This document shows, piece after piece, positions 15,320 to 24,154 of a stretch of DNA of 36,178 nt. This DNA comes from Methanobacteriota archaeon (GTDB lineage: Archaea; Thermoplasmatota; Poseidoniia; Poseidoniales; Thalassarchaeaceae), in the NCBI GenBank assembly GCA_002708695.1, contig PAOZ01000004.1, forward strand, positions 27,954-64,131, written 5' to 3'. A program made the position numbers and the translations under genes. Position 1 is the stretch's first letter, and the number at the start of each line of letters is the position of its first letter. Under the pieces are notes generated by a model. That model did not search any database. It was given only the letters and a program-made list of their open reading frames with translations, and had not been told where the DNA came from.

Positions 15320-16513
15320 ATGGCCCACCATCGCATCACAGTTTTGCCCGGCGATGGAACGGGTAAAGAGGTCTCTAAAGAGGCGCTTAATTTGTTGAAA
15401 ACTATTGAACAACATTCCCCTCTGTCATTTGAAATTACTGAAATTCCTTGTGGTGGAGAATATTATCTTGAGACTGGCGAAGAGTGGCCTTCAGGTTCTT
15501 TTGAATATTGTAGAGATGAGTCGGATGCGATTCTACTTGGGGCAATTGGATGGCCAGGCGCGATTAAACCAAATGGCGATTTAGCTGGTGGCCAAGTCAT
15601 TCTAGGTTTACGTTCAGGATTAGATTTGTATGCAAACGTACGCCCAATAAAATTGTACAAAGGCATTCGACACAAAATTCATGGCGAATTCAAACAAGTT
15701 TGGACTCCAGGATTAGTTGATATGACAATTATTAGAGAAAATACTGAAGGATTGTACCAACCATTACTTTCTCGTTCTGCACACTTAGCGCGAGGTGAGG
15801 AATATTTAGGAATTTCAGATATTTCAATCCCTGGAGTAGAAGGAGAATTTGCATGGGACCCCCGTCCGATTTCACGTTTGGGCTCTGAACGGGTCATTCG
15901 TTTTTCGTTTGAACTTGCATTACAACGCAATGGTTGCCCTTCGGATGGAACAACTAGGGTGAGTTGTATTGACAAAAGCAATGTTACTCGCGGGTGCCAA
16001 CTTTTTAGGAAAATATATCACGAAATTTCAGCCGAATATCCAGATATAGAAACGGATGAAGCATATATTGATGCTTTTACAATGTGGCTGGTTCGTCAGC
16101 CAGAATTCTATGATGTAGTTGTGGTTCCAAACATGTTTGGAGATATTGTAACTGATTTAGCAAGTTCATTACAAGGTGGTATGGGGATGGCTGCAAGTGC
16201 AAACATTGGAGATCAACATATGTTGTTTGAACCAGTACATGGGTCGACTCCAAAAAGAGCAGGTAAAGGACAAGTGAATCCAATTGCAATGTTAAGTTCA
16301 GTCCAATTAATGCTTGAATGGTTAGGCCGTCGAAAGGGAGACAATGATGCAACTATTGCTTCAAACATCATTGAATCTGCTATTGAGGAATTAATAGCTA
16401 TAGGAAATCCTCTTACCTATGATTTGGGTGGGTCATCATCCACTTCTGAAGTATCTTTAGCAGTTTGTGAATTAGTTTCGAAAAAACTCAAATTACAGTA
16501 TACTTCTGCTTGA
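15320..16513 (+). CDS. Isocitrate/isopropylmalate dehydrogenase family enzyme
   Basis: A metal-dependent beta-decarboxylating dehydrogenase. Visible: the start ITVLPGDGTGKEV, the substrate-binding helix GLRSGLDLYANVRPIKLY (about 95-112), IRENTEGLY (about 138-146), DKSNVTRG (about 218-225), the metal ligands in DAFTMW and VPNMFGDIVTDLASS, and HGSTPKRAGKGQVNP. The substrate helix (two Arg around LDLYANVRP) resembles 3-isopropylmalate dehydrogenase more than isocitrate dehydrogenase. But in the cofactor loop the family-typical P-D-I of NAD enzymes is P-K-R, which suggests NADP. At 397 aa it is longer than typical LeuB (~350). LeuB, homoisocitrate or tartrate/malate-type activity are all possible. 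No leuA/C/D neighbours. Confidence 0.88.
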   Translation: MAHHRITVLPGDGTGKEVSKEALNLLKTIEQHSPLSFEITEIPCGGEYYLETGEEWPSGSFEYCRDESDAILLGAIGWPGAIKPNGDLAGGQVILGLRSGLDLYANVRPIKLYKGIRHKIHGEFKQVWTPGLVDMTIIRENTEGLYQPLLSRSAHLARGEEYLGISDISIPGVEGEFAWDPRPISRLGSERVIRFSFELALQRNGCPSDGTTRVSCIDKSNVTRGCQLFRKIYHEISAEYPDIETDEAYIDAFTMWLVRQPEFYDVVVVPNMFGDIVTDLASSLQGGMGMAASANIGDQHMLFEPVHGSTPKRAGKGQVNPIAMLSSVQLMLEWLGRRKGDNDATIASNIIESAIEELIAIGNPLTYDLGGSSSTSEVSLAVCELVSKKLKLQYTSA

Positions 16514-17278
16514 TTAATTGAAATTCTGAAGAATTTCTTGGATAACATTTTGTAAATTGTTTTCATTATTCCAGTTTGTTGATTGTAAATCAGAGCCATT
16601 CATTAGCAATTCAATAAGGATTGAAACACATCTTGTTAATTCATCTACAATGGTAATAGTTGCAGTTTTTGCAGTTCTAGATAGCGGATTCAAATCAATA
16701 ACACAAACGGTTTTACCCATTGCAATTAGCGCTTCACATCGATCACCATCTTCTAAAGGAACAAGAATTGTGTCCGCTGAAAAAATACCTTCTGAGTGAC
16801 AGTTGGCGCGAGGCCCGTCAAGATTAGGAATTCGAACATCGGGATTATCTCCTAGTATTTTTACACGAGATATTTCATCCTTCATTTTTGGAAATAATTC
16901 ACTTGCATCTTGTTTTTGTTCTTTGAGTGTTGAAAGTAATACTTCCATTCTTTTGGGGGTTCTGTAATAGATATTGACTTCAATAGGACAATTTAGAAGA
17001 GCAGCGCAAACAATCAATTGAGTACCTGCAAGAGCAACTGTATTTCCATTGACTGAAATTACACATTTTTTTGCTTTCTGCAATCTAGATGCTGTTTCTG
17101 CAATAGCTAATTTAGCCGCCTCACAAGTTTTCTCTCCCAACAAATAATCGAAAGCCTCTCCTCTGCCGTGAGCGATTAATGCCGAATCTGCCAACATTCC
17201 TTTAGTAGCTGCCTCAACTAATTTTTGTCTAGAAATTAGCGAATCCCTTCTAGGATGTGTTTCTGGGATATCGCCCAT
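16514..17278 (-). CDS. 4-phosphopantoate--beta-alanine ligase (archaeal phosphopantothenate synthetase)
   Basis: This archaeal enzyme joins 4-phosphopantoate and beta-alanine using ATP, replacing bacterial PanC in coenzyme A synthesis. The family start THPRRDSLISRQKLVEAATKG (in two halves), the very characteristic LIAHGRGEAFDYLLGEKT (about 34-51), the NGNTVALAG strand (about 77-85), the NLDGPRANCHSEGIFSADT region (about 152-170) and VIDLNPLSRTA (about 192-202) are all in place. Length 254 aa is normal. It is convergent with the dehydrogenase, stop beside stop, and lies 24 bases after nadC, another cofactor gene on the same strand. Confidence 0.92.
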   Translation of the reverse strand: MGDIPETHPRRDSLISRQKLVEAATKGMLADSALIAHGRGEAFDYLLGEKTCEAAKLAIAETASRLQKAKKCVISVNGNTVALAGTQLIVCAALLNCPIEVNIYYRTPKRMEVLLSTLKEQKQDASELFPKMKDEISRVKILGDNPDVRIPNLDGPRANCHSEGIFSADTILVPLEDGDRCEALIAMGKTVCVIDLNPLSRTAKTATITIVDELTRCVSILIELLMNGSDLQSTNWNNENNLQNVIQEILQNFN

Positions 17279-17302
17279 ATTTTCTCCTCAATTTGTTTGA
17301 TA

Positions 17303-18238
17303 CTAGTTTTCAGAGACGATTTTTCTAATGCCTTCGTTATCCAATAACATACTCATATCTATCGATGGGACTCCCATGTTGAGTTTGCTTGTTGAAATTA
17401 CATCTACTCCTGTTCCTTTCCAATCGTCAATATCCTCAAATGTTACATTTCCACTTGCTTCTGTGTAAATCCATTCGTTGTAACCATGACTTTTTAGATC
17501 CATAACTGCCTCTTTTGTTTTCACAGGACCCATATTATCTAACATAATAACAAGGGGCCGATTTTCTTCTGTTTCCATCATTCTATTGCACCATGATTTT
17601 GCAACCGATAGAGCAAGGGAAATAGAATCAACTTCAATGACTGTAAAACTTCCATGCCAATTGAAATCAGTAGTTTTTATCCATCGTTTCATCGTTTCTT
17701 TTGATAGGCTTTCATCCTCTTCTCTAAGTGCTATTTGATCATTCTCTTTGATCATGGCAGCATCTCCTTTTCTTAGTCTATGAGTCAATCCACCTCCAAC
17801 ATGAACTGCCCATTTATCCAAAATTCCCCATGAAGTTTTTCGAGTAGAGGCGACCTTCATTCCACTCAGAGAATTTGTCCATTTTTCGGTATTTGTGGCA
17901 ATTCCTGACAACCGTCCTAAGAAATTCAATATTATTCGTTCAACAGACAATATATCTCGTGGAGTTCCATCGAGAATTAGAAGTATATCTCCAGTTTCAA
18001 AATGTCCTCCTTCTCTAGCTTGCCACGCTCTATTAATATGTGGAAGATGGATATCAAGGAGACGATTAATGACATGAACGCCACAAAGAGTTCCGGATTC
18101 TTTCGCTTCAACCCTTGCTCTTACAGTATGCTTTGCAGGACCAATGGACTTGAATCCATCATCTTCTAGCAAAGTTTTGCACCATCGATCGATACTTTCT
18201 AAGAAAAGCGCCGTAGGCTGATCATCTATCCATAGCAT
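17303..18238 (-). CDS. nadC: Nicotinate-nucleotide pyrophosphorylase (carboxylating)
   Basis: NadC makes nicotinate mononucleotide from quinolinate and PRPP in NAD synthesis. Matches: ARVEAKESGTLCGV, ILNFLGRLSGIATNT, ASTRKTSWGILDKWAVHVGGG in two halves with the R-K-T substrate motif, HRLRKGDAAMIKEND, and late IMLDNMGP and YTEASGNVTFEDI, a complete family series. From the ATG at 18238 it is 311 aa, slightly longer than the usual ~280. The frame stays open to a GTG at 18370, adding 44 Ser/Thr/Glu-rich residues outside the family in a locally GC-richer stretch; I did not include it. Followed 24 bases later by the pantoate ligase gene. Confidence 0.92.
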   Translation of the reverse strand: MLWIDDQPTALFLESIDRWCKTLLEDDGFKSIGPAKHTVRARVEAKESGTLCGVHVINRLLDIHLPHINRAWQAREGGHFETGDILLILDGTPRDILSVERIILNFLGRLSGIATNTEKWTNSLSGMKVASTRKTSWGILDKWAVHVGGGLTHRLRKGDAAMIKENDQIALREEDESLSKETMKRWIKTTDFNWHGSFTVIEVDSISLALSVAKSWCNRMMETEENRPLVIMLDNMGPVKTKEAVMDLKSHGYNEWIYTEASGNVTFEDIDDWKGTGVDVISTSKLNMGVPSIDMSMLLDNEGIRKIVSEN

Positions 18239-18443
18239 TCCGCTCTGGTCATGTGGGAGCCGAACCTTCTCAGCAGTGGTAGAGAGGTCCCCGGACTCCT
18301 CGGAGCCCGTTATGGTGGATTCAGTGTCCGTCACCGTCCCGACGAACCCTCTATCATCTTTGAATACCACGGTTTCATTTTCTCCTAAAAATCAAGTAAA
18401 ATTCTTCCTTAACGATTATTGAGCACCAATTTAACATCGTGTT

Positions 18444-20588
18444 ATGGATTCGGGATTCTATATCTGGGTGCCATTATTTTTTACACTTGCATATTTTTTG
18501 TTTGCAGGTGACGTATTCCGCTCTTTTTCACGAGGTTCAAACGACTATCAAATCTCTTCACATGGTTTGATTCCTTTAGGTACAAGTACAGTTGGGATGG
18601 CCCTACTACCCTTTGGTTTCCAAGGGGGGGATCTTGCATTGCTTATTTCGGTAATTGGAATCTTAAGTTGCGTTCTACTTCTATTTTTAGAGGGTGGCTG
18701 GGATCCATTAGGGGTAAGTGAAAACCCCCCTGATTCTAATTTAGATAATACCGATGCAGTAATTGTATTACTTGGAATAATGGGGACATTTACAATCATT
18801 GCACCCAATGTCGCATTTGCAATTATTTTACTTCGTCGAAGATACATGTCGGATGGGAAAACTTACTTTTTGGATAAGAAATCAGCAGGACAATCCAAAA
18901 CAGAAATAGCACTTTCATTATCCGGAGTTCAAACCGCAAATGATGCATTCATTATAATCGCTAAAGCAATGCAAAACAAAGGCACCAATCTAGAAGAAGC
19001 ATTTGATGAGATGGATGCAGATGATAATGGACGCATCAATCGCACAGAATTTACCATCGGACTTCAGAATTTAATTGGGCATGAGTTTGTTCCATTAACT
19101 GCTTATACTATTTTGAAAGCAATTGATTTGGATGACGACGACTCTATCGATATCGAAGAATTTTCGATTGCATTAAATGGCATAAAATTAGAAGATGATG
19201 AAGAATTAGTTGATTCTGAAGAATCAGCGAACTCGGAAAAATGGCCAATACCACAAATCAAAGCAGACATTTCTCTTAGTTCTCTGATTGCAACATGTTC
19301 AATCATATTGACTTTAGCACTTCTGTTCTATTCATTAGCCGTGCTTTCAGTATGGGTTGATGCAGTTGAAGAGAGCACTACTTTACGATGTGTTGAACAA
19401 TCTCCAGCTCTCACTATGGACACATGTCGCTTTGATGCTAATTGGAATCTCTTTACTGGAGACTTTACTACTGGACATGATATGTACAATAATGAAGAAG
19501 GTAGAACAAAATGGTCTAGTAATTTTCTATCAACCGGCCCATCATCAATGTATGGCGGTTATTTTAGCATTTCACCCATTGGAATTGACGGCCCTTATCC
19601 CTGGCTCATATTGCTAGTCGTCTCAATAGGAGCATTGGCCCTTCAATTTGGATTTATCAGTAGAATTTCTCAAGTCCATAATGCTGAATCAGAAAGGAGA
19701 AAGGATGAGATTCGATTTATGCAAACCATTGCTTTGAATCCAAATGCTTTAGTTGATGGTGAAATTGAACCCCTTCTTCCAGTTTTGCCGAAACGATCCA
19801 ACAATAAATGGTCAATTTCCCTCCTTATTCTACTTATTTTCTTTCTTATTTTCAGTTTGTCTACGCTTGTGGATTTCCAATATCACGATAAAATAAATCA
19901 GAGGATTCCTGAATGGAATATGGATGATGGCGGAATACGATTACTTGGTCCAATTCCTGGATCATTTACAGTTGGGCATATTCCTATGGAAGGATCCGCA
20001 ACTATTAGTGGGGCTTTAAGTGGAATTTTTATTGAAATTATTTGTGTGGCAGTAATGGGCTTTTTTGCATGTGCTCCGATGTTTGTTACAGTAAGGGACA
20101 ATGATAATTCATCCGAGGCGTTGAACTTTGTTTCTCCAACTAGCACTTCTACCTCAGAACCAGAAATCCCTTCTATTTCTGAACTTGGAGGCGAATATAT
20201 CTCTCCCGATGAATCTCTTCGAATCGACAAGGTTCTTGAGATGTTAGAGAATGAGATACTGGCGGCTCGAGAAGAAGCTGAATCATTGAAAATTGAACTT
20301 AAGGAGACCAAGGAACAAGTTGAGATTCTAGAAAACAACATTGTTGAGAAAGACGTTCAACTTGAGGAAATGAGCAACATTCGTGATGAAGTGAAATCAA
20401 TCTCTTTGAAGATTCAGGAAGAAGGTGGAAATGCTAATTTCAACGTACATGATTCTGCATTATCTGGAGATGTATATTCTGGTTCAACTAGAATTGATAC
20501 TCAGATAATTAACAACCCAAGTGATATTGCAAAGGCAGTAATCGAAGCGTATAAGACTGGAAAGAAGGAACGAAGTGTTGATGATTAA
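18444..20588 (+). CDS. Large membrane protein with a pair of EF-hands and a coiled-coil tail
   Basis: A 714-aa protein that I cannot place in a named family. About eight hydrophobic segments (near 5-21, 45-58, 64-82, 105-130, 280-305, 390-412, 465-485, 532-555). Between the fourth and fifth lie two EF-hand calcium loops: D191-A-D193-D-N195-G-R-I-N199-R-T-E202 and D228-L-D230-D-D232-D-S-I-D236-I-E-E239, each with flanking helices and the final Glu. The loop after segment five has two cysteines (LRCVEQS, DTCRFD). Residues ~595-650 form a coiled coil (SLKIELKETKEQVEILENN), and the end contains NFNVHDSALSGDVYSGSTR. Calcium would be sensed on the face carrying the EF-hands, probably the cytoplasm. 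Divergent from nadC, convergent with pcc1. Confidence 0.8.
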   Translation: MDSGFYIWVPLFFTLAYFLFAGDVFRSFSRGSNDYQISSHGLIPLGTSTVGMALLPFGFQGGDLALLISVIGILSCVLLLFLEGGWDPLGVSENPPDSNLDNTDAVIVLLGIMGTFTIIAPNVAFAIILLRRRYMSDGKTYFLDKKSAGQSKTEIALSLSGVQTANDAFIIIAKAMQNKGTNLEEAFDEMDADDNGRINRTEFTIGLQNLIGHEFVPLTAYTILKAIDLDDDDSIDIEEFSIALNGIKLEDDEELVDSEESANSEKWPIPQIKADISLSSLIATCSIILTLALLFYSLAVLSVWVDAVEESTTLRCVEQSPALTMDTCRFDANWNLFTGDFTTGHDMYNNEEGRTKWSSNFLSTGPSSMYGGYFSISPIGIDGPYPWLILLVVSIGALALQFGFISRISQVHNAESERRKDEIRFMQTIALNPNALVDGEIEPLLPVLPKRSNNKWSISLLILLIFFLIFSLSTLVDFQYHDKINQRIPEWNMDDGGIRLLGPIPGSFTVGHIPMEGSATISGALSGIFIEIICVAVMGFFACAPMFVTVRDNDNSSEALNFVSPTSTSTSEPEIPSISELGGEYISPDESLRIDKVLEMLENEILAAREEAESLKIELKETKEQVEILENNIVEKDVQLEEMSNIRDEVKSISLKIQEEGGNANFNVHDSALSGDVYSGSTRIDTQIINNPSDIAKAVIEAYKTGKKERSVDD

Positions 20589-20816
20589 TCATTTCATTTG
20601 ATTTAATGCAGATTCAGCTGCCGCAAGACATGCTAGAATATCATCAACAGTACTTCTTAATCTTCTAAGTGATGTAGAATAAACATGAATTTCCATTCGA
20701 TTATTTTCCATTTTTATCTCAAATGAATCAGGGTCATCAATTTCAATTGAGGCTTTGAGAACTTCTAATTCATCGGGATTTCCGGCCCAACTCAGTACAG
20801 CTTCATGCGATTCCAT
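20589..20816 (-). CDS. KEOPS complex subunit Pcc1
   Basis: Pcc1 is the small dimerisation subunit of KEOPS, which with Kae1 makes N6-threonylcarbamoyladenosine at position 37 of tRNAs. The 75-aa protein has the family layout of two strands, helix, strands and helix, with SIEIDDPDSFEIKMENNRMEI in two halves and the C-terminal LRRLRSTVDDILACLAAAE helix that packs in the dimer. Size is right. Kae1, Bud32 and Cgi121 are not in the window. Its stop abuts the end of the EF-hand gene. Confidence 0.8.
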   Translation of the reverse strand: MESHEAVLSWAGNPDELEVLKASIEIDDPDSFEIKMENNRMEIHVYSTSLRRLRSTVDDILACLAAAESALNQMK

Positions 20817-20868
20817 TGGATTTCAATTATGGATAACTCATAAGGATGCTCCGCCATAGTTGGTTACC

Positions 20869-21855
20869 ATGGAAGACCAAGGTTACCCCTCCCAATCTCG
20901 TCTTCTTGAGTGGTATGAACAAAATTCTCGTTCGCTTCCATGGAGAGAAAATCCAGACCCATGGGCTGTTTTACTATCCGAATTTATTCTTCAACAGACA
21001 AAGATGGAAGTCGGATTGAGATATTGGAAGAAAATGTATGAACGTTTTCCAACCATACAAGAAATGTCAATTTCTCCGTTGGAAGAAGTAATGTTACTTT
21101 GGCAAGGATGTGGATATTATGCAAGAGCAAGAAATTTGCATAAATTATCAATAGAAATTGGATCCCGAACCCCGCCGATAATCCCTTCTAACCCCTCTGA
21201 ATTAGAGAAACTTCCAGGTATTGGACCTTATACCGCAGCGGCGATAGCCTCAATTTCATTTGGAATACCGGTTGCAGTAGTTGATGGCAATGTACGTCGA
21301 GTATATTCTAGATTAAATGCAATATTAGATCCTAAAAATTCAGAAATCCAAAAATGGGCCGATTTTTGTTTGGATAAAGATAGAGCTGGTGATTGGAATC
21401 AATCTCTAATGGAATTAGGTGCAACTGTTTGTACTCCTCGCGCACCTAAGTGTGATATTTGTCCGATATTATCCAATTGTAAGGCGAAATTAACAGAAAA
21501 TCCAACTAAATTTCCTATGTCAAAACGTAGAGTTTCAACCAAAATACAGGGGCATGCATTGGTCATATCATCTCCTGAAGGTGTAGTATTGTCTCAACGA
21601 GAGGGAAATCAGTTGGGAGGATTATGGGGTGTTCCAATTACTGAAGACCCAAATGGCCTTCGGGGTTTATGTTCATATTATCAAATAGAATCGCCCGAAA
21701 AAGTTGGTGAAATACATCATGCGTTTAGCCATCGGGATTTTCATCTTCAGGTTTGGCGAATCAATGTTCTAAAGGGCGGAATATCTTCAGCAAGTGTACC
21801 CATTTCTCGTTTAGATCAGAGAATATTGGAAGCAGCAGGTTGTGGTGAATCGTGA
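20869..21855 (+). CDS. mutY: A/G-specific adenine DNA glycosylase
   Basis: MutY removes adenine mispaired with 8-oxoguanine. Catalytic E38 lies in LLSEFILQQTKMEV, the helix-hairpin-helix is LEKLPGIGPYTAAAIAS (112-128), and the catalytic Asp is D139 in VAVVDGNVRRVY. The iron-sulfur cluster ligands are C188, C195, C198 and C204 with the canonical 6-2-5 spacing. The last ~110 residues, with QREGNQLGGLWGVP and HAFSHRDFHLQVW, are the NUDIX-like domain that reads 8-oxoguanine, though its NUDIX box is not active. Length 328 aa. The ATG at 20869 is preferred to a TTG three codons earlier. The TGA overlaps the GTG of the hflX gene. Confidence 0.95.
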   Translation: MEDQGYPSQSRLLEWYEQNSRSLPWRENPDPWAVLLSEFILQQTKMEVGLRYWKKMYERFPTIQEMSISPLEEVMLLWQGCGYYARARNLHKLSIEIGSRTPPIIPSNPSELEKLPGIGPYTAAAIASISFGIPVAVVDGNVRRVYSRLNAILDPKNSEIQKWADFCLDKDRAGDWNQSLMELGATVCTPRAPKCDICPILSNCKAKLTENPTKFPMSKRRVSTKIQGHALVISSPEGVVLSQREGNQLGGLWGVPITEDPNGLRGLCSYYQIESPEKVGEIHHAFSHRDFHLQVWRINVLKGGISSASVPISRLDQRILEAAGCGES

Positions 21856-23237
21856 CAGAACAAGATTGGGATAATGTTCCGTTAATAGCCGGTTCTGGTG
21901 GCGTTCTAACTGAGGAATTACGCACAACTCATTCTGGTAGGAAAGCGTTGATGTTGACTCGTCAAGCAGATCCATCAGAATTTCTTAGTTTGGCTAAAAC
22001 AATGGATATTGCTGTGGTGGAGATAGTTTCACAAAAGGGCCGATCAAATCCTCGCTTACATTTTGGAAGAGGCCGCCTCGAGGCTATTCGCGATGAACTC
22101 AGGATGGCTCCTGAATCTCATCCTTGGTTTGGTGTTGATTTAATCCTAGTAAATGCAAATTTAACACCACGACAATTGGTGAATATGACTGATTTACTTC
22201 AATTTGAAACATGGGATCGAGTAAGATTATTGCTAGAATTATTCACTCAACATGCCTCAAGTGTAGAAGCTAGAAACCAAGTTCGCATAGCTCGCTTGAA
22301 CGCAGATAGAAATATTTTACGAGAATTGGTAAACCGTGAAACAACAGGAGAAAGATTGGGTTTTGGAGCAGGAGGAAGAACAGGTTGGAACATCGCTCTT
22401 TCTGCATTAAGTCGCGAGTTACAGACATTAAAAAATCGTCAGAAAAAATATGGAAAATCAATCAAAGAAAGACAAAGACAAAGAAAGGCTAGTGGTGCAA
22501 AAACCGTGGGTTTGGCAGGATATACGAATGCAGGAAAATCTAGTTTATTTGCTGCACTTTGTGGAAAACCTGTTTTGGTTGAAGATAGGTACTTTTCTAC
22601 ATTAGAGACAACAGTGGGTAGGATGCAATTCAGCCCTCGAATATTGTTGGTTGATACAATTGGATTTATTGACGACATTCCATCGGATTTACTTGATGCA
22701 TTTTCTGCTACATTGGAAGAAAGTATTGATTGCGATCTGTTACTTCTTTTACTTGATGCTTCGGATTCTATTCCTGAATTAATTAGAAAGTTTGAGACTT
22801 CAAGGCGCGAATTATTTGATAGAACTAATGAAGAATTTAATCCCTACAATCTTCAGATTGTCTTAACTAAATCAGATACTTGTTCAGAAGAACACGTAAA
22901 GGAGGTAGAAAGGGCGTTGGAAATTTTTGGTGTTGATAATGTTGTTATTACATCGTCGACATCAACAAAAGGAATCGAGACATTGAGGTCAAGAATCCTA
23001 ACTCGTTTACATGGTCCACCTATTGTGATGCAAATTACACATTCATCTTCACCGAATAATCGCCCACTTGCAGCAATAGAATCCCAAATTAGGCGCATGG
23101 CCTTAGTTCAAGAACGGGAAGTGAATGACGAAGGTCTCAGAATGGTGGCTTGGATAGATCCAATTGATTGGCAGAGATTACAACAATCATTTGATTCTAG
23201 AATTTATGAAATCATCAAAACTTCGCAATCTGAATAA
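21852..23237 (+). CDS. hflX: GTPase HflX
   Basis: HflX is a ribosome-associated GTPase that splits stalled or stress-inactivated 50S/70S particles. An N-terminal HflX domain (HFGRGRLEAIRDE at 70-82, ANLTPRQLVN at 102-111, glycine-rich GFGAGGRTGW at 170-179) and a helical linker (185-213) precede the GTPase domain. There G1 is GYTNAGKSS (223-231), the G3 region is VDTIGF (267-272) and G4 is LTKSD. Start is GTG, overlapping the mutY stop by four bases (GTGA), so translation is coupled. 461 aa is in the usual range. Note that the bacterial GPGET motif is not seen. Confidence 0.93.
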   Translation: MTEQDWDNVPLIAGSGGVLTEELRTTHSGRKALMLTRQADPSEFLSLAKTMDIAVVEIVSQKGRSNPRLHFGRGRLEAIRDELRMAPESHPWFGVDLILVNANLTPRQLVNMTDLLQFETWDRVRLLLELFTQHASSVEARNQVRIARLNADRNILRELVNRETTGERLGFGAGGRTGWNIALSALSRELQTLKNRQKKYGKSIKERQRQRKASGAKTVGLAGYTNAGKSSLFAALCGKPVLVEDRYFSTLETTVGRMQFSPRILLVDTIGFIDDIPSDLLDAFSATLEESIDCDLLLLLLDASDSIPELIRKFETSRRELFDRTNEEFNPYNLQIVLTKSDTCSEEHVKEVERALEIFGVDNVVITSSTSTKGIETLRSRILTRLHGPPIVMQITHSSSPNNRPLAAIESQIRRMALVQEREVNDEGLRMVAWIDPIDWQRLQQSFDSRIYEIIKTSQSE

Positions 23238-23260
23238 AGGGGTGCCCTGAATAACTGATT

Positions 23261-24154
23261 GTGGACGGAGACGAAGAACAAGCCAAATCTGGCAAAACCC
23301 CTCTTGCTTCGATTCCCGAAGAGGAACCAGTATTTGCTTCTACAGGAACGACACTGATTCTACCTTCTCAGATGCCTAGGGACCCAAGAATGCATGTAGC
23401 ATTATTATTCATTCTAGTAGCAAGTATATTGGGAACAGTAAATGGTTACGATTTCATTGAAGGAGATGGAGGGTTAGTAACCGATAGGGGATTCATTTAC
23501 AGTCAAACTCAGACTGCTAATTTATTGAGCACATCTGCACCTGGATCTGCTATACTTACTGGTGTTGTAACTTTACATGACGGTTCTCCTGGAGTCAATT
23601 TCACCATTGAAGTTGTGACTCCAGTGGTAGAGAATGGTATCGAAAAAATCACTCGTCCTTCAGCCACTACTGATTCTCAAGGACGATTTCGATTGGAAGG
23701 ACTAAATCCTGGATTGATGACTATGTTTGTTGTAAATATGTCAAACCCCTCAGAGGGGATGACTCATCGAATATTATTGTCTCCAGGGGCACTTTTTGAA
23801 CCATATGGATTTACTCACCTTAACCTAGATTTTGCCGCTCCTGAAGAATTTGATTTGATAGAACAGAAATCAAATGGTTTGACTCGATGGATGGATCTTA
23901 GGGAGGAACAAAGAGGCAAAGAACTGTATGATCCAACTGCTGCTGCTGTGTATGATATTGCTGGAACTATTTTTATTGGCGTTTCGATAATGGCAATTTT
24001 CTTTGGAATTGCAGGATGGCGTTCAAAGAGTACGTTATTGCTTCGAACAGGAGCTGGATTGGTATTTTTCGGCCAAGGACATTACTACTCTTCTTGTTGT
24101 TTAGGATTACTTGCAATGTTGACAACATTTGGTTTGCATGTTGAAGAAATGTAA
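23261..24154 (+). CDS. Three-helix membrane protein with an external carboxypeptidase-regulatory-like domain
   Basis: A 297-aa protein with an acidic cytoplasmic start (GTG at 23261) and a first membrane segment at about 45-62 (VALLFILVASILGTVNG). An external beta-sandwich follows (about 95-200), recalling CarboxypepD_reg domains: ILTGVVTLHDGSPGVNFTIEV and TTDSQGRFRLEGLNPGLM. Two further membrane segments lie at about 232-255 and 262-290. It starts 23 bases after hflX. Function unknown; a cell-surface role is inferred from the topology. Confidence 0.65.
   Translation: MDGDEEQAKSGKTPLASIPEEEPVFASTGTTLILPSQMPRDPRMHVALLFILVASILGTVNGYDFIEGDGGLVTDRGFIYSQTQTANLLSTSAPGSAILTGVVTLHDGSPGVNFTIEVVTPVVENGIEKITRPSATTDSQGRFRLEGLNPGLMTMFVVNMSNPSEGMTHRILLSPGALFEPYGFTHLNLDFAAPEEFDLIEQKSNGLTRWMDLREEQRGKELYDPTAAAVYDIAGTIFIGVSIMAIFFGIAGWRSKSTLLLRTGAGLVFFGQGHYYSSCCLGLLAMLTTFGLHVEEM

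Noticed and set aside
19357-19617. Open frame inside the EF-hand gene (plus strand, other frame)
   Set aside because: Shadow of the 714-aa coding sequence; no ribosome site or family match.
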